Source: an uncultured Bacilli bacterium (GTDB lineage Bacteria; Bacillota_I; Bacilli_A; RF39; UBA660). From it: a DNA stretch of 61,117 bases. The stretch covers positions 1 through 61,117 of the forward strand of contig CAKOXX010000006.1 of assembly GCA_934130405.1 (NCBI GenBank), given 5' to 3'. Position 1 is the stretch's first letter; each line of letters begins with the position of its first letter. Below are positions 43,721 through 53,303 of the stretch, piece after piece. The translations under genes and the position numbers were made by a program. The notes below the pieces were generated by a model that had not been told where the DNA came from, ran no database searches, and saw nothing but the letters and a program-made list of their open reading frames with translations.

Positions 43721-44422
43721 TTATATTTCATCATAATGATTATTTTTAATGAATTCTCTTAATATTTTAGTTAAAGCTCGCTTTTCTATTCTCGAAACAT
43801 AACTTCTCGAAATATTCATATCATGAGCAATTGTTTTTTGTGTCTTGGGAATATTTCCATATAAACCATATCTTTTCTCAATTATATCTTTTTCTCTATC
43901 CGTTAATACTTCGATATAGTCATTAAGTAGTAAGACATTATCTTTCTTACTAATTTCTTCGACAAAATCAGGTTTTGGTGCTTTCAAGATATCAAGAATT
44001 GATATTTCATTACCTTCTTTATCAAACCCCACTGGTTCATTTAAAGAGATATTTTTATTATTCTTGTTATTTGCTCGAAAGTACATTAGAATTTCGTTTT
44101 GAATGCACTTAGCACAATAAGTAGTTAGCCTATTGCCTTTGCTAGTAAGAAAACTATCAACACCTTTTATAAGACCAATTGTTCCTATACTAATCAAATC
44201 ATCTTGATCAACATTTTTATAATCAAACTTCTTTACAATATGAGCAACTAAACGTAGGTTATGTTCAATCAAATCATTTCTAGCTTCCTTATCCCCTTGT
44301 TGCATTCTCTTGATACAGTCTTCTTCCTCTTCTTTTGATAATGGTTCTTTAAAGACTTGATTAGAATAACTCGCCGTAAAAGTAAAGAAACCTCTTAAAC
44401 TATTAAATAGTTGAAATAACAT
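43721..44422 (-). CDS. sigK: Late mother-cell sporulation sigma factor, pro-sigma-K
   Basis: 233 residues, colinear with B. subtilis SigK. The N-terminal hydrophobic stretch (MLFQLFNSLRGFFTFTASYS) corresponds to the pro-sequence removed on maturation. Region 2 has NLRLVAHIVKKF and DLISIGTIGLIKGVDSF. Region 4 has TDREKDIIEKRYGLYGN and the helix-turn-helix ISRSYVSRIEKRAL. Known role: directs late mother-cell genes for coat and cortex. The gene is continuous, with no skin-type prophage interrupting it. A sigma-E-like -10, CATAATAT, lies about 20 bases upstream. The YjcZ-type gene at 9150 has a matching sigma-K-like promoter. Confidence 0.92.
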   Translation of the reverse strand: MLFQLFNSLRGFFTFTASYSNQVFKEPLSKEEEEDCIKRMQQGDKEARNDLIEHNLRLVAHIVKKFDYKNVDQDDLISIGTIGLIKGVDSFLTSKGNRLTTYCAKCIQNEILMYFRANNKNNKNISLNEPVGFDKEGNEISILDILKAPKPDFVEEISKKDNVLLLNDYIEVLTDREKDIIEKRYGLYGNIPKTQKTIAHDMNISRSYVSRIEKRALTKILREFIKNNHYDEI

Positions 44423-44464
44423 TTTATCACCACTACATATTATGTTATTTTTTGTTGAAAAATG

Positions 44465-46618
44465 TTATAAATGCAATGGATTGAAATCAACGGACACTTC
44501 TACTATTTTTTTAGTAGCATAGTATCTAAGTAATTTATCAAGAATTTCATATAGGTTATCTTGATATTGATATTTCAAAATTATCTGATAAGAATAAATA
44601 TTCATCTTTTTAAATATCATCGCTTTAGTAGGTCCTAGAAGAATAGTTTTATCTAAATACTTTTCTAAGACTTTAAAACATCTAGTTGCTTCTATTAAGC
44701 AAGTATTTTCTTCCTTACTACTAATTTTTACTAATACTAGATAATAGTATGGCGGATATTTCATTATCTTTCTAATTGACATTTCTTCTTTATAAAACTT
44801 TAGATAGTTATGTTCCTTAGCTGATTCTATTGCATAATGCTCTTTATTATAAGTCTGAAAGATAACTATTCCTTCTCTACTACGACCAGAACGTCCTGCT
44901 ACTTGACTTAATAAATCAAAAGTAACTTCACTACTTCGAAAGTCTGGTATCATCAAAGAAGTATCAGTATTAATTACTCCCACTAAAGTAACATTAGGAA
45001 AATCAAGACCTTTCGCTACCATTTGAGTTCCAATTAGAATAGAAGCTTCTCCCTTACCAAAGCTTTCAATAATTTTCTGATGAGCATTCTTTCTACTCGT
45101 CGTATCAACATCCATTCGTAAGACTTTAACATCTTTGAATAGACTTTTTACTTCTTCTTCGATTCTTTCTGTTCCAACTCCTAAATCTCTTAAAGAATCC
45201 ATTTTACATTCAGGACAGATTCTCGGATAATTGGTCGCATAACCACAATAATGACACCTTAATAAGTTATTGGTTTTATGATAGGTTAAAGAAATATCAC
45301 AGTTAGGACACTTCATCACATAACCACAATTCTTACAAGATAAGACTGAAGAATAACCCCTTCGATTAAGAAGAAGAATTACCTGTTCATCTCTTGCTAA
45401 AGTTTCTTCTATCGCTTTAATTAATTCTAAAGAAAAATGTCCTTTCGAAGTAGCAATTGCTTTATTCATATCAACAAACTTTACTGTTGGAAGACTTCTG
45501 CCACCCACTCGTTCGTTTAAACTCACTAAGTGATAAACGTGTTTTAATGCTCTAGCATAACTTTCAAGAGTTGGGGTAGCACTTCCTAAAATTAATTTAG
45601 CTTGATGATACTTACACCGCTCAATAGCAACCATTTTTGTCTCATACTTAGGGGTATTCTCTTGTTTATAAGAATCACTATGTTCTTCATCCATAATAAT
45701 ATAAGCAATGTCTTTTAATGGTGCAAAAATGGCACTTCTAGTACCGATAACTAAACTAGCTTCCCCCCTTGCTACCCTGCGATATTCATCATATCTTTCG
45801 CCATCTGATAAAGCACTATGAAAAATAGCTACTCTACTTCCAAATCGTTGTTCAAAACGTCTTAAAGTCTGAGGAGTTAAAGATATCTCAGGAACTAAAA
45901 CAATACTTTGCTTACCCCGTTTTAACCCTTCTTCGATTAAAGTCATATAAACTTCTGTTTTACCAGAACCAGTCACTCCATGTAAAAGATAAACTAAATC
46001 AGAACTAATAATTATCTCTTTGGTTACCCTCTCTTGTAAAGGTGTTAAAGTATTATGATTAGTAATAAAATCATTATGTTCTAAACGATAACTTTCAACC
46101 TTTTCTTTTAATAGAACTCCTTTAGTTACTAACAAATTAAGTCTTGCTTTACTTATCTTTGTTAATTCCTTTTCACTAACTGTTCTATCCCCGATTAAAT
46201 TTACTACTTCTAACTGCTTTTCCGTTAATTTACTATCATTATTTTTGTTAACTGTATAAAACGTCTCATAAATCTTTGTTATTTCCTTTTTATTCTTTAT
46301 TTTTAAAGCCTTGGGAAGCATCGCCTGATAGCAACTAATTAATGGTGCTAAAGTCATTTCACTAATCTTTTTACCTAATAAAAGTAATTCTTCATTTAAT
46401 ACAATATCGTTATCTATACTAATTATTTCTTTAAGTTTATAATCTTCATAAACTTCAGTCGTTAATTCTAAGATAAAACCTTCTACCTGTCTATTTCCAA
46501 AAGGAACAACTACTCTTTCCCCAACTGCTGCTATAGTAACCAAATGATTAGGAACTAAATAAGAAAAAGTCTTATCTACAGCTTTACTCATTACTTCTAC
46601 TAATACTTTTGCTATCAT
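44465..46618 (-). CDS. priA: Primosomal protein N' (replication restart helicase PriA)
   Basis: 717 residues. An N-terminal 3' DNA-binding domain (VLVEVMSKAVDKTFSYLVP) is followed by a winged helix and a helicase core with Walker A HGVTGSGKTEVYM (about residue 215), DEEH (IIMDEEHSDSYKQ) and the motifs LLNRRGYSSVL and QVAGRSGRS. Zinc-binding cysteines occur as CKNCGYVMKCPNC and CHYCG...CPEC (about 435-475). It reloads the replisome at stalled forks, working with DnaI and DnaB/DnaD in Firmicutes; dnaI is in this window. Located after ftsZ in the same orientation. Confidence 0.95.
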   Translation of the reverse strand: MIAKVLVEVMSKAVDKTFSYLVPNHLVTIAAVGERVVVPFGNRQVEGFILELTTEVYEDYKLKEIISIDNDIVLNEELLLLGKKISEMTLAPLISCYQAMLPKALKIKNKKEITKIYETFYTVNKNNDSKLTEKQLEVVNLIGDRTVSEKELTKISKARLNLLVTKGVLLKEKVESYRLEHNDFITNHNTLTPLQERVTKEIIISSDLVYLLHGVTGSGKTEVYMTLIEEGLKRGKQSIVLVPEISLTPQTLRRFEQRFGSRVAIFHSALSDGERYDEYRRVARGEASLVIGTRSAIFAPLKDIAYIIMDEEHSDSYKQENTPKYETKMVAIERCKYHQAKLILGSATPTLESYARALKHVYHLVSLNERVGGRSLPTVKFVDMNKAIATSKGHFSLELIKAIEETLARDEQVILLLNRRGYSSVLSCKNCGYVMKCPNCDISLTYHKTNNLLRCHYCGYATNYPRICPECKMDSLRDLGVGTERIEEEVKSLFKDVKVLRMDVDTTSRKNAHQKIIESFGKGEASILIGTQMVAKGLDFPNVTLVGVINTDTSLMIPDFRSSEVTFDLLSQVAGRSGRSREGIVIFQTYNKEHYAIESAKEHNYLKFYKEEMSIRKIMKYPPYYYLVLVKISSKEENTCLIEATRCFKVLEKYLDKTILLGPTKAMIFKKMNIYSYQIILKYQYQDNLYEILDKLLRYYATKKIVEVSVDFNPLHL

Positions 46619-46686
46619 TTTATCGTTCCTTTCCGTTTTTCATTTCCTATATTATATCTATAGAATATTTGTTCGTCAAGTATTAT

Positions 46687-46710
46687 TAAAAAAAACATAT
46701 CATTGATATG
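46687..46710 (-). terminator. Terminator of ftsA-ftsZ
   Basis: CATATC/GATATG stem with a 3-base loop and eight T on the minus strand, just after ftsZ. Confidence 0.7.
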
Positions 46711-46717
46711 CTATTTT

Positions 46718-47854
46718 CTAAAAGTTTTTATCTCTTAAAAATGGTGGTAAATCATAATCACTACCTAATAGTTCACTATCATCATCTTCATCAATGGAAG
46801 TATCTATTCTTGGAAGTGGTGAACCATAACCCATTTCTTCCCCCCTACTACGTCTTGTAGGTTGAACATTAGAGAAAACTGGTTTTTGTGTTGATTCCTT
46901 AGCTTTCTTATCAAATCCAGTAGCAATTACTGTTACAATAACTTCATCTGATAGATTTTCATTAATTACTGAACCAAAGATAGTATTAATATCTGTTCCA
47001 GAAGCTGCTCTTACTACTTCAGCAGCTTGTTCAGCTTCAAATAAAGTTAAGTTAACACCACCAGTAATATTAATGATAGCATCAGTTGCTCCAGCGATAC
47101 TAGTTTCAAGTAATGGACTAGATACCGCTTGTTGGGCAGCTTCAATAGCCCTATCTTCACCCATACCGATACCAATACCAATAATGGCATGACCAGAATC
47201 TTTCATAACAGATTGAACATCAGCAAAGTCAAGGTTTACAAGACCAACTACAGCAATCAAATCAGAAATTGATTGAACACCGCGACGTAAAACGTTATCT
47301 ACTTCTTTAAAAGCTTCAAGCATAGGTGTTGTTTTATCAATAATTTCTCTTAATCTATCATTTGGTATAACGATTAAAGTATCAACGTGCTTTTCAAGTT
47401 CAGCTAGACCCCTTAAGGCATTATCCATTCGCTTCTTTCCTTCAAAAGTAAATGGTTTTGTAACAATAGCAACAGTTAAAGCTCCTAAACCTTGGGCTAT
47501 TTCAGCAACAACAGGGGCACTACCAGTTCCTGTTCCTCCACCCATTCCACAAGTAATAAAAATCATATCAGCACCAGTTAAGGCATCTTCTATTTCTTTT
47601 TTACTTTCAAGAGCTGCTTCTCTACCAATATCAGGCTTACTTCCTGCTCCTAAGCCATCAGTAAGATTAGCACCTAATTGTATCTTAACGTCAGCTTTTG
47701 AATTATTTAATACTTGTAAGTCTGTATTGGCAACGATAAATTCAACGCCTTTAACTCCAGACTCAACCATTCTATTAACGGCATTTCCTCCACCGCCACC
47801 TAAACCAATTACCTTAATCTTTGCTAATTGATCCATTTCTAGTCCATTTCCCAT
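46718..47854 (-). CDS. ftsZ: Cell division GTPase FtsZ
   Basis: 378 residues, tubulin-like GTPase that forms the Z-ring. It has GLGGGGGNAVNRM at the N-terminus, the tubulin signature GGGTGTGSAPVVAE (about residues 105-118), the T7 loop region GLVNLDFADVQSVM, a variable linker and the C-terminal peptide DYDLPPFLRDKNF that binds FtsA and other partners. The ATG at 47854 follows AAGGAGG. It lies 20 bases after ftsA, forming an operon. Confidence 0.97.
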   Translation of the reverse strand: MGNGLEMDQLAKIKVIGLGGGGGNAVNRMVESGVKGVEFIVANTDLQVLNNSKADVKIQLGANLTDGLGAGSKPDIGREAALESKKEIEDALTGADMIFITCGMGGGTGTGSAPVVAEIAQGLGALTVAIVTKPFTFEGKKRMDNALRGLAELEKHVDTLIVIPNDRLREIIDKTTPMLEAFKEVDNVLRRGVQSISDLIAVVGLVNLDFADVQSVMKDSGHAIIGIGIGMGEDRAIEAAQQAVSSPLLETSIAGATDAIINITGGVNLTLFEAEQAAEVVRAASGTDINTIFGSVINENLSDEVIVTVIATGFDKKAKESTQKPVFSNVQPTRRSRGEEMGYGSPLPRIDTSIDEDDDSELLGSDYDLPPFLRDKNF

Positions 47855-47874
47855 AGTTTGTTCCTCCTTAACTG

Positions 47875-49107
47875 TTATTTATCATAAAAATGGTGCAAAA
47901 ATCTATGAACCATATTTTCGTTTCCTGTGCTTCTTTTCTTTGGTGATAAAAATACGCTAGCTATTTCGGACGGAAAACAAGAAATATCTTCTTCTTGTAA
48001 TAAGCACTTCTTATAAAAATATTGAGTCGCTCCAAAGGCACTTGTATATTTATTGTGTCTTGCTCCCATCTCTTGCATATTAAGACAGTAAGCATTGCGT
48101 CCCAAAACATCTTCTACTATATAATTGAATCCAGCTAATTCGCTGATACCACCCACTATAATTATATAACTTATTTCCCGTTTTGTTAAGCGATTTATTT
48201 CATTTTTAGCAAGTTTTAAAATTTCATTTAATCTTGACTCTATTACTTTACTAATCTCCGTTTGATTAATAGTAATTTTCTTCTTTTCTTCGTTTTCCAC
48301 ATCAACACTATCATACTTATCAGCATAACGTGGTACAGCAAGAGCAAACGTCTCTTTTAAATGTCTTGCTGTTTTAATTGGCACTTTATAAACAAAAGCT
48401 ATATCTTTATCAACACTGCTACTACCAAGTGGTATGTAAGAATTTTTAATCATTATTCCTTTATTAAAGATAGAAACAGTCGTAACATCTCCCCCTAAGT
48501 TAATGATACAACCAAGTTTTCTATCAAGTGAACTATTATTTATCGCATAGTAATCAGCTTGACTTTTATGAACGATATCAACAATAGAAATACCAAGTGA
48601 TGAAACTAGTTGAATAAGTGGATAAATTTCACTCTTTAAACTAGTCGATATAACTGCTTTAACAAAGAGTTTTTCTCCTTCTTCCCCAATAGGATTACTC
48701 ACACTTAAATTATCATCTACTGTAAAAGAAATAGGTAGTGCACTAACAAATTCTCTATCATCAGCATAACTATCATTTTTAGCATCAGTTAAAGCTCGTT
48801 TGATATCTTCGCCTCTTACAACACCATCTCTTATATCAACAAGACCTGTTTCTATCGTCATCTTGGAAGTAGTTGCAGGAATTAAAAGAATTACTTCTTT
48901 AATTTTCATACTTATCTTCTCTTCCGTTTTTGTAATAGCTAATTTAATCGTCTCTCTTAATTTTCTATCATTATAAATCGTATTTTTCTTAATTCCCGAA
49001 CTTCTAATAGAGGTAGAAGCTAAAACATGACATTTATTGTTATAAGCACTAGCGACAATGACTTTAATTTCTTCATTACCAACATCTAGACTAGTTATCA
49101 ATTGCAT
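47875..49107 (-). CDS. ftsA: Cell division protein FtsA
   Basis: 410 residues, actin-like ATPase that ties FtsZ to the membrane. N-terminal ITSLDVGNEEIKVIVAS phosphate-binding strand, inserted 1C subdomain, CIINLGGDVTTVSIFN (phosphate 2) and IIIVGGISELAGF (adenosine motif). The C-terminal end (MVHRFLHHFYDK) is an amphipathic membrane-targeting segment. GGGGTGATACG precedes the ATG. Directly upstream of ftsZ, the standard order. Confidence 0.93.
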   Translation of the reverse strand: MQLITSLDVGNEEIKVIVASAYNNKCHVLASTSIRSSGIKKNTIYNDRKLRETIKLAITKTEEKISMKIKEVILLIPATTSKMTIETGLVDIRDGVVRGEDIKRALTDAKNDSYADDREFVSALPISFTVDDNLSVSNPIGEEGEKLFVKAVISTSLKSEIYPLIQLVSSLGISIVDIVHKSQADYYAINNSSLDRKLGCIINLGGDVTTVSIFNKGIMIKNSYIPLGSSSVDKDIAFVYKVPIKTARHLKETFALAVPRYADKYDSVDVENEEKKKITINQTEISKVIESRLNEILKLAKNEINRLTKREISYIIIVGGISELAGFNYIVEDVLGRNAYCLNMQEMGARHNKYTSAFGATQYFYKKCLLQEEDISCFPSEIASVFLSPKKRSTGNENMVHRFLHHFYDK

Positions 49108-49197
49108 CGTATCACCCCTATCCTTTTCTCATTATACTATAAACTACGCTTCATTAAAAGCTTTTCCTTTTATTTTTCTACTATCTTTAGCTATTTT

Positions 49198-51333
49198 TTA
49201 GAATTTTTTGGCTAATTTTAAGGTTACGTTCATTCCTTTTTCGATTTTTGTACCGACTGCAACACTTTGTTCGGTGACATAACCACTACCATCTAAGGTT
49301 ACTGTTACATCAAGACGTTTTAACAATTCTTCGGCTTGTTTTCTCGATAAACCAACTAGATTTGGCATAGTTTGATTACTATCATTCGTAATTAAGAATA
49401 CTTTAGAACCACTTGCTACTTTTTCTTTAACATTTGGATACTGAGAAATAACTTTATTACCATTACCAATTTGTACTACTTCCATTCCCTTTTTAGTAAG
49501 ATCAGTCTTGGCTTCTTCTACTATTTTGTTAGTATAAGAATTTAAAGTATAAGTTTTTAATTTAGAAACAGTTGTATCCGTGGGATTTGTGCCATAGTAT
49601 TTACTTATATTAACCACTATATCTTTAACTGCTTTCCAAATAACATTTTGTTTACCACCAGCAGGACGTTTAACAGAAGCATAAATAATTACTTTAGAAT
49701 TTTCTTTAGGATAAACACCCGCAAAAGAAGAAATTATATCATTACTACCACCTAAGTAACCACCACTTGACTCATCAGCTATTTGTGCCGTACCAGTTTT
49801 TCCGATTAAGTCATAACCTTCTAGTTTGTAACCAGCTCCAGTATTACCTTTACCATTTACCGTATCCCACATTAAATTTTTCATTTTATTGACAGTTTCT
49901 TCACTAGCAACTTTATCAACTTCTGTTCTTTTTCCTTCATAAACTACTTCATTAGTATTAGGGTCAACTATTTTATCCACGATATATGGTTTTAACATTA
50001 CTCCTTTATTAGCAAGAGAAGTCAAAGCTTGAATATTTTGCAACGGCGTAGTTGTTATTCCTTGACCAAAACCAGCATTAAAGATTTCGGTTTCATATTT
50101 AAAGCTTAGTTTTCCCGTTGCTTCATTTGGAAGGGTAATACCTGTCTTCTTTGAAAATCCTAATTTCTTAAAGTAGCTTCTTAACATATCAGCATTCATA
50201 TGACGTTTAATTAAGTTAATAACACCGACGTTACTAGATAGAGCAAAACCTTTATCAAAAGTAATATCACCCCAACCAGCTCTATTCCAGTCACCTATTT
50301 CGGTACCATCAGTTGTTTTATAAACACCTGAATGATAAGTTTCATTCCCATTATAAACACCATTTTCCATCGCTGCCATATAAGTAAATATCTTCATAGT
50401 ACTACCTGGTTCATAAGGAAGGGCAATATTAAGGTCTAAATAATTTGTTAAATTTCTTTTATTAGGGTCAAAAGATGGTGATGAAGAAGCTGCTAAAATA
50501 GCTCCAGTATTAGCATCTGCTACTACAATCGTAAACCACTCAAAACTAGTTTCTTTCTCGGCTTCATCTAAAGCTTGTTCTACAAAGAATTGAATATTAT
50601 TATTGATGGTTAAATAAATATTATTTCCATCTTCAGCTTTTTTACTAACTTCTTTAGTACCAGCTATTTTATATCCTCTTAAATCTTTTTGATAAGTAGT
50701 ATAACCATCAGTTCCAGATAAGGTTTTATCGTAATACTTTTCTAACCCCATTTCTCCGGTTAGTTTCGAAGTATCATTATCTTCTTTAGCATAACCTATT
50801 ATATAAGATAAGAAATCTCCTTTCGGATAGTATCTTTTAAAACTTTCTTCAAAGTCTAGTCCTGGTAAGTTTAAAGCTTCAATTTTTTCTTTGGTTAGTT
50901 CTGTTAGACCTTTTCCTTTACTACCAAATTCTGTCTGATAAACACCCGTTTTGCTTAAATAAGTTAATATTTCTTCTTTACTAATTCCTAAGATAGGTGC
51001 TAATTTTTCTGCTGTTAAGTCTTTATCAACGACGTGTTGCGGTTTATTTTTATTAGTAGTTCGCCTCTCATCAAGGTAAGCTATTAATTTATAAGAAGAA
51101 ATATTCTGAGCTAGTACTTCTCCTTCTTTAGTATAAATAGTTCCTCTTTGTGCTTTTATTGTATCAGTCTTAGTGGTTCTTCTACTAGCTAAAGCTTGCA
51201 AATCAACCCCATCAACATTCTTTGATAGTCCTAAAAAGATGACTCTTCCAATCATTAAGGCAAACAAAAAAAGAGACCCTATAATAAATAACTTACTTAG
51301 TTTAACATTATTTCTAGGTTTCTTTTTTCGCAT
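49198..51333 (-). CDS. pbpB: Class B penicillin-binding protein 2B/FtsI, division transpeptidase
   Basis: 711 residues. A cytoplasmic tail and membrane helix (about 13-35) are followed by a PBP dimerisation domain (RGTIYTKEGEVLAQN) and a transpeptidase domain with SxxK in EPGSTMKI (about residue 312), SSN as SxN (about 370) and KTGTAQ (about 520). Two C-terminal PASTA domains follow (KKGMEVVQIGNGNKVISQYP; TMPNLVGLSRKQAEELLKRL). It sits after ftsL as pbpB does in Bacillus, so it is the septal enzyme; SpoVD is encoded separately at 33.7 kb. I favour ATG 51333, nine bases after GGTG, over GTG 51345. Confidence 0.9.
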   Translation of the reverse strand: MRKKKPRNNVKLSKLFIIGSLFLFALMIGRVIFLGLSKNVDGVDLQALASRRTTKTDTIKAQRGTIYTKEGEVLAQNISSYKLIAYLDERRTTNKNKPQHVVDKDLTAEKLAPILGISKEEILTYLSKTGVYQTEFGSKGKGLTELTKEKIEALNLPGLDFEESFKRYYPKGDFLSYIIGYAKEDNDTSKLTGEMGLEKYYDKTLSGTDGYTTYQKDLRGYKIAGTKEVSKKAEDGNNIYLTINNNIQFFVEQALDEAEKETSFEWFTIVVADANTGAILAASSSPSFDPNKRNLTNYLDLNIALPYEPGSTMKIFTYMAAMENGVYNGNETYHSGVYKTTDGTEIGDWNRAGWGDITFDKGFALSSNVGVINLIKRHMNADMLRSYFKKLGFSKKTGITLPNEATGKLSFKYETEIFNAGFGQGITTTPLQNIQALTSLANKGVMLKPYIVDKIVDPNTNEVVYEGKRTEVDKVASEETVNKMKNLMWDTVNGKGNTGAGYKLEGYDLIGKTGTAQIADESSGGYLGGSNDIISSFAGVYPKENSKVIIYASVKRPAGGKQNVIWKAVKDIVVNISKYYGTNPTDTTVSKLKTYTLNSYTNKIVEEAKTDLTKKGMEVVQIGNGNKVISQYPNVKEKVASGSKVFLITNDSNQTMPNLVGLSRKQAEELLKRLDVTVTLDGSGYVTEQSVAVGTKIEKGMNVTLKLAKKF

Positions 51334-51348
51334 AAAGATTTTCACCGC

Positions 51349-51654
51349 CTACTTTTCATCTTCTACATTCTTTATATTATCATTATTATAACTTAAACCT
51401 TCATTTTTAGCAACTTCTTGTATTTTATCAAGCGAAGCTAACTCATTTATTTTCATAGATAAACTCTCATTCGTTTTCGTTTGAGCTTCTATTTGTTTTT
51501 TTTGCTTTTCTACTTCAAAATTAATCTGTGATAAAGTAGCTTTGGAAAAGACGATTGCAACGGGTAAAGTAACTAATAATGTTATAGCAAAAATATACAG
51601 TAAGCGTTCAAATTTACTCATTTTAATTCTTTTTTTCAGTTTTTTCTTTGCCAT
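51349..51654 (-). CDS. ftsL: Division protein FtsL-like
   Basis: 101 residues: a basic cytoplasmic head (KKKLKKRIKMSKFERLL), one membrane helix (about residues 18-38) and an extracellular coiled-coil (VEKQKKQIEAQTKTNESLSM) of FtsL/DivIC type. The sequence is poorly conserved in this family, so the call rests on size, topology and position between rsmH and the class B PBP. Known role: with DivIC and DivIB it activates septal peptidoglycan synthesis. It ends 15 bases before the PBP start. Confidence 0.85.
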   Translation of the reverse strand: MAKKKLKKRIKMSKFERLLYIFAITLLVTLPVAIVFSKATLSQINFEVEKQKKQIEAQTKTNESLSMKINELASLDKIQEVAKNEGLSYNNDNIKNVEDEK

Positions 51655-51670
51655 AACAATCAGTCCCTTT

Positions 51671-52603
51671 CTATTTTATTTTTTCTATCACTCTAAGTCT
51701 CGCACTATGTGCACGATGATTTTCTTCTTCCTCTATATCAGTTGGTACTATGCCTTTCTTTGTTATTACTTTAAAGTCTGGCAATTTATCAGCGGGAATA
51801 TTCGGAAGACCTTTACTTAGTGAATCTACTTCACTTACTTTTCTAAAGGTATCTTTTACTATCTTATCTTCTAGTGAATGAAAGGTTATTACTGCTAATC
51901 TTCCTCCTACATTAAGTAATGATAATGAATCATTAAGTGATGATATTAAGACATCTAATTCTTTATTAACTTCTATTCTAATCGCTTGAAATATTTGTTT
52001 TGCAGGATGTTTTTTAAGTCTTTCTTTAATAGGTACAGCTTCTTTAATAATATCTACTAATTCTAAAGTAGAAGTTATTTCTTTTTCTTCACGTTTTTTA
52101 ACAATATTTCGTGCAATATTTCGTGCAAATTTACTTTCCCCATATTGTTTAAATATTCTTGTTAATTCACTTTCTGAATAGGTATTAACAACTATTTTAG
52201 CTGTTAGTGGATTATCTCTATTCATTCGCATATCAAGAGTGGCATCATTATTATAGCTAAAGCCACGTTCACTGTTATCAAGTTGATAACTAGATACCCC
52301 TAAATCATATAATATAGCATCAACTTTAGTGACATTTCGTTTTAATAACTCATCTTTCGCTTCACTAAAGTTAGCGTGAATAAGTTCAAAGTTATCACCT
52401 ATAGCACTAAGACGATTCCTGCTATAGGTAAAAACTTCACTGTCTTGGTCGAAGGCGAACAAGTATCCCTTTTTTATTCTTTTTAATATTTCACTACTAT
52501 GTCCAGCAAAGCCTAAGGTCATATCTACTGCAATAGAGTCTTCTTTTAAAGAAAGAGAGTCAACTGCCTCTTGTAGTAAAACGCTTTTATGTATTTCTTT
52601 CAT
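51671..52603 (-). CDS. rsmH: 16S rRNA (cytosine(1402)-N4)-methyltransferase RsmH
   Basis: 310 residues (formerly MraW). SAM-binding motif AVDMTLGFAGHSSEILKRI (about 24-42), DAILYDLGVSSYQLD (about 97-111), ERGFSYNNDATLDMRM, then the conserved C-terminal ITFHSLEDKIVK and NHRAHSARLRVIE. Methylates C1402 in the ribosomal P site. It opens the division cluster; mraZ, which normally precedes it, is degraded here. GAGGAAGG lies upstream of the ATG. Confidence 0.96.
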   Translation of the reverse strand: MKEIHKSVLLQEAVDSLSLKEDSIAVDMTLGFAGHSSEILKRIKKGYLFAFDQDSEVFTYSRNRLSAIGDNFELIHANFSEAKDELLKRNVTKVDAILYDLGVSSYQLDNSERGFSYNNDATLDMRMNRDNPLTAKIVVNTYSESELTRIFKQYGESKFARNIARNIVKKREEKEITSTLELVDIIKEAVPIKERLKKHPAKQIFQAIRIEVNKELDVLISSLNDSLSLLNVGGRLAVITFHSLEDKIVKDTFRKVSEVDSLSKGLPNIPADKLPDFKVITKKGIVPTDIEEEENHRAHSARLRVIEKIK

Positions 52604-52691
52604 TCTTAAACAGTCCTTCCTCTAGTTTCAGCTGATAGTAGCATAGTTTCTAGTTCATTCTACTTTTAGCTTATAAAATTTTTTTCTACTT

Positions 52692-52952
52692 TTACTTTCC
52701 ATACACTTTTCTAAGTAGATAATTAAGTAGCAATGATGATATGACTATTTTCTTATTAAATCGTTTTATCGCAAGTGGAAGCACCTGATAAAAAAATCTA
52801 GCGAATCGTCTAACATCATTTTTCATAAAAGGTAGAAGAGAAAGCTTGCAAGTTATAGTTTCAAAGTTTGATAGTGGATAAATATTACAAGATTTTACAA
52901 ATCATTCTTCTTTTAAAACTTTAATGTATGGTAAAGTTTCCTATAAGCTTAA
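52692..52952 (-). pseudogene. mraZ: Decayed mraZ
   Basis: Between the MraZ boxes and rsmH, two frames hold pieces of MraZ. First LIGNFTIH, like the family's start (M-IGEY-HTID). Then in another frame, after a TGA, FVKSCNIYPLSNFETI and LLPFMKNDVRRFARFFYQ, matching the family's CL-VYP-SEWE and LP-KD-R-F-RFFF, followed by a region resembling the second half (FNKKIVISSLLLNYL). The segment between the first and second pieces, with the TIDAKGR-IP motif, is missing. Frameshift, in-frame TGA and deletion make it non-functional. MraZ normally represses this cluster. Confidence 0.7.
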
Positions 52953-52956
52953 CAAT

Positions 52957-52986
52957 CCCCCTACTTTGCTCCACTTTGTTCCACTG
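52957..52986 (-). promoter_or_regulatory. MraZ operator: three 10-bp direct repeats
   Basis: On the minus strand three consecutive decamers read CAGTGGAACA, AAGTGGAGCA, AAGTAGGGGG. AGTGG/AAGTG units with a 10-bp period are the known MraZ binding pattern, and they lie at the predicted transcription start of the division cluster. Confidence 0.75.
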
Positions 52987-52992
52987 CTTATT

Positions 52993-53024
52993 ATTATATT
53001 ACACATTTTCTATTTTTTTGTAAA
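52993..53024 (-). promoter_or_regulatory. Promoter of the division cluster
   Basis: Minus strand TTTACA, 17 bp, TAATAT (or TATAAT with a longer spacer), immediately upstream of the MraZ boxes. Confidence 0.6.
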
Positions 53025-53303
53025 TAGGTTTACACTTTCTTTGCAAGACATTTTTCGACTTTTTTTGAACATTTATGTAAAATAGTGTAAAAGTTAAATT
53101 TTTACTTTTTTAGGGTAGATTTTGCAAATTCAGGTACTTGTTCGACCTGAATTTTTCATTTTGCCAGCTGAATTTAGTAAATTGAGGGGTATTTACTAGG
53201 GGAAAATACAAAATTTCTGATTTGCTATTTAGTTTTGAACCTGTTAAGATGATGTCACTTTTTCGAAAAAGCAAAAATAATCATCTTAGAAAAGGAGCTA
53301 AAT

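Noticed and set aside
43721..44422. sigK split by a skin-type prophage
   Set aside because: The gene is continuous from pro-sequence to region 4.
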